This document shows, piece after piece, positions 60,409 to 64,000 of a stretch of 64,000 bases of DNA. Numbering within the stretch: position 1 is the first letter of the stretch; each line of letters opens with the position of its first letter. The DNA comes from Rhizobium redzepovicii (GTDB taxonomy: Bacteria; Pseudomonadota; Alphaproteobacteria; Rhizobiales; Rhizobiaceae). The position numbers and the translations under genes are program-made. The stretch is from NCBI RefSeq assembly GCF_019793435.1, contig NZ_JAILYH010000007.1, positions 273,159-337,158 of the forward strand. The letters are read 5' to 3'. The notes beneath the pieces were generated by a model, which saw nothing but the letters and a program-made list of their open reading frames with translations, ran no database searches and had not been told where the DNA came from.

Positions 60409-63400
60409 ATGCAGACCAATGCAGATGGCGCCGAAAGGGAACGGCTTCTGGCCATTCTCGATTTCTGGCACAAGATCGAGTTCTTTATTCCCTACGATCT
60501 CTCCAGCCGTATCGTCGCAGGTGAAGGGCGAAGTGTCTTCTGGCTGCATGCAAGGACGCTCGACGATGACAGTGCCGCGCTCAGCCGTCCAGCAATCCCC
60601 GAGGAGAAGCAGATCACGGGTTTTACCCTGTTTCTCGGCGTTTTCGGCAAATCCGAAATTACCGCTGTCCGCAGGCACTTCGATATGACTGCGGCCGATA
60701 TCGCCGAATATGAGGATGCCGAACGCGGCGATCTCGACGGCGATACCTGCTTTGCCAGCCTGCAGCTGACACCCCTGGGGCAGCCGATTTTCGAAACATT
60801 TTCCGTGTCCACGCTTCCGTGGGCTTTGGGGCGCGTGCGAAAATCCGGCCTCTCCTCGCTCAGCCACGAGGCATTTGCCGACGGCAAGCGGCAACTGACG
60901 GAATTGCTTCAGAATTTTCGGACGCAGCGACAGCTGAGATCCTCATCCTTCGACGACGATGCCGATCAGCCGCTCGATGCCGGCGAAATCCTGACGCTGC
61001 ATGAATTGCTCTGCGATTGGGCGAGCTTCGCCACGCATCAGGAGAAGCCCATTGCCGCGGTTGAAATACGCTACAAAGACAGGGCGGAAAGGCCCGAAAT
61101 CCTCTCGCTGCCACCGCGACCGGAGAGCCATGCGCCCGATGCCGACGATGAGGATGATGAGAGCGCAAGCGCCGAGGAAGAGATCGGTATCCTGAACAGC
61201 TTCTTCATCGAGGATATCGAGCGGGCGATAATGTGCGTCAAACACGGTGATATTCCCGAGCCGCTCAGGCGATATCTCACCCCCCTCGCCCCGGAGAAGC
61301 GGATCGATCTCTATTCGGAGGATGGGCGCAAGGCGATCATTCGGGCCTTGCATCCCGGAAAACTCAACAGTGGACGCTGGCTCAGCGAATCTCATCACGC
61401 GATGAGCCTCATGCAGCAGTTCGCGATCAACTCCGCCATTGGCGACCTTTCGGAGACCGGACTTTTCTCGGTCAACGGCCCACCGGGGACGGGAAAGACG
61501 ACCCTGCTTCGCGACATGTTCGCGGATAATATCGTTCGGCGCGCCCGCGTTCTCTCTTCCTTGAAGGTGGCGCGCGATGCCTTTGACGGATCGCCGCGCC
61601 GCGTCACCTTCACAGACCGCAGCACCGCCTCGATATCGGCGCTGATTCCGGGCCTCGCCGGTTTCGAAATGGTGGTCGCCTCTTCCAACAATGCCGCCGT
61701 GGAGAATGTTTCGCGCGACCTTCCCAAGCGAAGCTCGATCGCCAGGACGTCTTCCCTCCAATATCTGCAGACGGTCGCGCACAAGATCGCCTGCCAAAAG
61801 GACAATGGCGCCGCCGTCAAGCTTTCCGACGGCGACCGCCCATGGGGTTTGATCGCCTGCGCGCTCGGCAACTCCAGGAACCGGCGAGCCTTCAAAGAAC
61901 GGTTCGCCTTCATGGAGATCCCCGAAAGGCCGAACCCCGGCTGGTCCGGCGCGGCCAAGCCGCAGACGATCTGGCAGTGGCGAGAGAGCTATCAGGGGCC
62001 GAGCTTCGCCGAAGCATCGTCGGCCTTTCGTGCCGCCGACGAGCGGGTTCGCGACAAGATCGGTCAATATGCGCGCTATGCCGATCTCCACGACGATATC
62101 GCGCGGGTCTCACAGGATGCATTCTGCCGCGACGCGCTTGAACGGGTCGCGGCCGCCGCCGCCGACCTTCGGCGCGCGCAGAAGCGCTGCGACCTGACCG
62201 CGGCGGAAATGCTCCAGATCAAGGAAGAGTTGTCACATCTGAAGGAGGAGGAACAGCTGCTCGACCGCAGCGCGCCTGCCTGGTGGGAGCGAGTGATGCC
62301 GAGCAGTCCGGCCCGCCAGCACCGGCAGAATGTCGGCGCCAATGCACGCCGGCAGCTGGAATTGCGCAAGGCGCTGGCGGACTGTGAACAGTATCTTGCG
62401 AAAATCCATGAACCTCAGCGGCAACAGTCTTTGCGAGAACATGAGCGGGCCGAACAGGCACTGCGGTCACGACAGAAAATCTGGGAGAGGAAAAGAGAGG
62501 AATTCGACCGTCTGGGGGAAGTTTTCGGTCATCCCACTTTGCCCGGGCGTCTCACAGACCTCGAAACCGAGCGGTTGCAGATCGATGGTCTCTGGCATCA
62601 GCACGAGCTGGCAGGCCTGCGCTCGGCATTGCTGGAAGCGGCGTTGACGCTGCACGAAGCCTGGCTGGCGGAGGTTGGCAGAAAAGGCGGGGGTTTTGGC
62701 GGAAACATCGTTGCCATCAGCAAACTGCTGTCCAACAACAGTCCCGTCGATGACGAGCACATAGCATTGATCTGGCAGAGCCTTTTCATGATCGTTCCCA
62801 TCGTCTCGACGACATTCGCCTCCTTCGCCCGACAATTTCGCGGGCTGGGCGCCGGTTCGATCGGCTGGGTCTTCATCGACGAAGCCGGTCAGGCGGTGCC
62901 GCAAGCGGCGGTCGGGGCCTTGTTGCGAGGGCGCCGCGTCATGGCGATCGGCGATCCGCAGCAGATCGAACCGGTCTTTATCCTTCCCAGCGCGCTGATC
63001 ACTGCCGCTTCTGCTCTCTCTGCCCACACGGCGGCAGGACAATATTCGCCGAACCGGGCGTCGGTGCAGATGCTCGCCGATGCCGCCAACCGCTATGGAA
63101 CGACCGTCCCCGGCGAGGAAGCGGACGGGCTTTGGATCGGCTCCCCACTGAGGGTGCATCGGCGCTGCTTCGATCCGATGTTCGGCTTGGCCAACCGGAT
63201 CGCCTATCAGGACAAGATGGTATTCGGGCTGGAGAATCGCCGGCCGGCCGGCGACGCGCCGCCATTTTATGGTGACAGCGCCTGGATCGACGTCAGGGGC
63301 AGGGTAGCGGGCAAACAGACGGTTGCCGAACAGACGGACTTCATCGTCGATGTCCTCACTGCAACCTATCGCCGCGATGGCGCATTGCCGGACCTCTACA

Positions 63401-63789
63401 TCATCTCGCCCTTCAAGGAGATCAAAAGCAATCTGAGGCAGGCTCTGACCCATGCAGGATGGGTCGATCCGCTCGGAAATATGCGGTCCCCTCCTTTGAG
63501 GTTGTCTCGATGGCTGCGGGAGCGGATAGGCACGGTCCATACCTTCCAGGGCAAGGAGGAGGACATCGTTTTTATGGTGCTCGGCGCCGATGCCGATCAC
63601 AGCGGAGCCGCAGCTTGGGCCGCATCGAAGCCGAACCTCCTGAACGTGGCGCTGACACGCGCCAAACGCCGCTTCTATATCGTCGGCGACCGCACTCTCT
63701 GGCAAACCTTGCCGTACTTCAGGGAGACCGCGAATGCTTTGGAGACTGTGCAAGCAGCGGAATTCCTGGCCCGGAATGAGCTGAACTGA
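60409..63789 (+). CDS. Large superfamily I (Upf1-like) helicase
   Basis: The 1126-residue protein has all SF1 helicase motifs: Walker A NGPPGTGKTTLLRDMF near residue 358, the DEAG box VFIDEAGQAVPQAAVG near 821, GDPQQIEPVF near 848, HTFQGKEEDIV near 1044 and NVALTRAKRRFYIVGD near 1082. A long insert of charged coiled coil lies between motifs I and II (about 560-690). The N-terminal 350 residues (LLAILDFWHKIEFFIPYDL) are typical of a family of large stand-alone bacterial helicases. Function is unknown; roles in DNA or RNA quality control or in phage defence are possible. No partner gene is adjacent. Confidence 0.88.
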   Translation: MQTNADGAERERLLAILDFWHKIEFFIPYDLSSRIVAGEGRSVFWLHARTLDDDSAALSRPAIPEEKQITGFTLFLGVFGKSEITAVRRHFDMTAADIAEYEDAERGDLDGDTCFASLQLTPLGQPIFETFSVSTLPWALGRVRKSGLSSLSHEAFADGKRQLTELLQNFRTQRQLRSSSFDDDADQPLDAGEILTLHELLCDWASFATHQEKPIAAVEIRYKDRAERPEILSLPPRPESHAPDADDEDDESASAEEEIGILNSFFIEDIERAIMCVKHGDIPEPLRRYLTPLAPEKRIDLYSEDGRKAIIRALHPGKLNSGRWLSESHHAMSLMQQFAINSAIGDLSETGLFSVNGPPGTGKTTLLRDMFADNIVRRARVLSSLKVARDAFDGSPRRVTFTDRSTASISALIPGLAGFEMVVASSNNAAVENVSRDLPKRSSIARTSSLQYLQTVAHKIACQKDNGAAVKLSDGDRPWGLIACALGNSRNRRAFKERFAFMEIPERPNPGWSGAAKPQTIWQWRESYQGPSFAEASSAFRAADERVRDKIGQYARYADLHDDIARVSQDAFCRDALERVAAAAADLRRAQKRCDLTAAEMLQIKEELSHLKEEEQLLDRSAPAWWERVMPSSPARQHRQNVGANARRQLELRKALADCEQYLAKIHEPQRQQSLREHERAEQALRSRQKIWERKREEFDRLGEVFGHPTLPGRLTDLETERLQIDGLWHQHELAGLRSALLEAALTLHEAWLAEVGRKGGGFGGNIVAISKLLSNNSPVDDEHIALIWQSLFMIVPIVSTTFASFARQFRGLGAGSIGWVFIDEAGQAVPQAAVGALLRGRRVMAIGDPQQIEPVFILPSALITAASALSAHTAAGQYSPNRASVQMLADAANRYGTTVPGEEADGLWIGSPLRVHRRCFDPMFGLANRIAYQDKMVFGLENRRPAGDAPPFYGDSAWIDVRGRVAGKQTVAEQTDFIVDVLTATYRRDGALPDLYIISPFKEIKSNLRQALTHAGWVDPLGNMRSPPLRLSRWLRERIGTVHTFQGKEEDIVFMVLGADADHSGAAAWAASKPNLLNVALTRAKRRFYIVGDRTLWQTLPYFRETANALETVQAAEFLARNELN

Positions 63790-63836
63790 CGGATCCCGCT
63801 GTTGCGCGCTGAATCCCACGACCGTTCCCAGCAACG

Positions 63837-63864
63837 CCAAAACCCGCCGAGAGGCGGGTTTTGG
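63837..63864. terminator. Perfect hairpin terminator between the helicase and tRNA-fMet genes
   Basis: Arms CCAAAACCCGCC and GGCGGGTTTTGG pair perfectly over 12 bases around GAGA. It lies 47 bases after the helicase stop and 20 bases beyond the 3' end of the convergent tRNA gene, so it can serve both. Confidence 0.85.
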
Positions 63865-63884
63865 GGTGTTGTGCTAAGGGAATT

Positions 63885-63961
<77 letters not shown>

Positions 63962-64000
63962 CCATGGCAAGTCTGATTGACTTGCTTGATTATAACACGA

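Overview
This is a chromosomal stretch of a fast-growing rhizobium, most likely the Rhizobium leguminosarum/etli group. The reasons are the high-GC codon use, the typical alphaproteobacterial proteins (the FYDLN-acid protein, rpsA with cmk, slyX), the dispersed palindromic repeats that resemble Rhizobium-specific intergenic mosaic elements, and an initiator tRNA with the A29-U41 pair. I see no insertion sequence, prophage or CRISPR array. These assignments come from reading the translations and motifs; no database search was run.

Region 1 (1-9.7 kb) holds envelope and stress genes: the start of an AI-2E-type permease, a PPK2 polyphosphate kinase, a SulP transporter, the companion families DUF3302, DUF3300 and DUF2950, a CYTH phosphatase, and a membrane protein with a predicted DNA-binding head and a TPR tail. 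A GIY-YIG nuclease gene that has lost its start lies beside tRNA-Ala(GGC).

Region 2 (9.7-20 kb) is housekeeping: the FYDLN-acid protein, cmk, rpsA, an RNase D-like exonuclease and slyX. The gabT-gabD pair for GABA breakdown lies here, divergent from a three-domain MerR/XRE/cupin regulator.

Region 3 (20-43 kb) is a large sugar-derivative catabolic region. uxaC and uxuB make a short uronate pathway. A seven-gene minus-strand operon encodes a complete carbohydrate ABC importer, a Gfo/Idh/MocA dehydrogenase, a small-molecule kinase and a sarcosine/dimethylglycine dehydrogenase-like flavoprotein. Divergent from it are a TetR regulator and a four-gene set (dehydrogenase, DUF993 aldolase-like protein, TIM-barrel isomerase, dehydrogenase). 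The same inverted-repeat operator lies upstream of both arms. A second unit (LacI regulator, DUF2264 hydrolase-like protein, 2-hydroxyacid dehydrogenase) lies opposite an orphan substrate-binding protein that is a paralogue of the importer's own. The substrate is unknown; a glucuronide or another oxidised glycoside is my best inference.

Region 4 (43-48.8 kb) is an exopolysaccharide operon: UDP-glucuronate decarboxylase, a GalE/UDP-xylose 4-epimerase-like enzyme, a cellulose-synthase-like glycosyltransferase, a DUF995 protein and a GH26-like hydrolase. It resembles the Sinorhizobium uxs1-uxe arabinose-polysaccharide cluster. Tandem direct repeats exactly 11 bp apart lie upstream.

Region 5 (49-60.3 kb) is a type I secretion locus. 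It holds a LuxR-type regulator with a degenerate receiver, two acidic candidate substrates without RTX repeats, an ABC exporter with an unusual low-complexity N-terminal extension, its HlyD-type adaptor, an unknown small protein, and an acyltransferase fused to TPR repeats. Regions 4 and 5 together look like a cell-surface or matrix module. The window ends with a large Upf1-like helicase, a strong terminator hairpin and the initiator tRNA gene.
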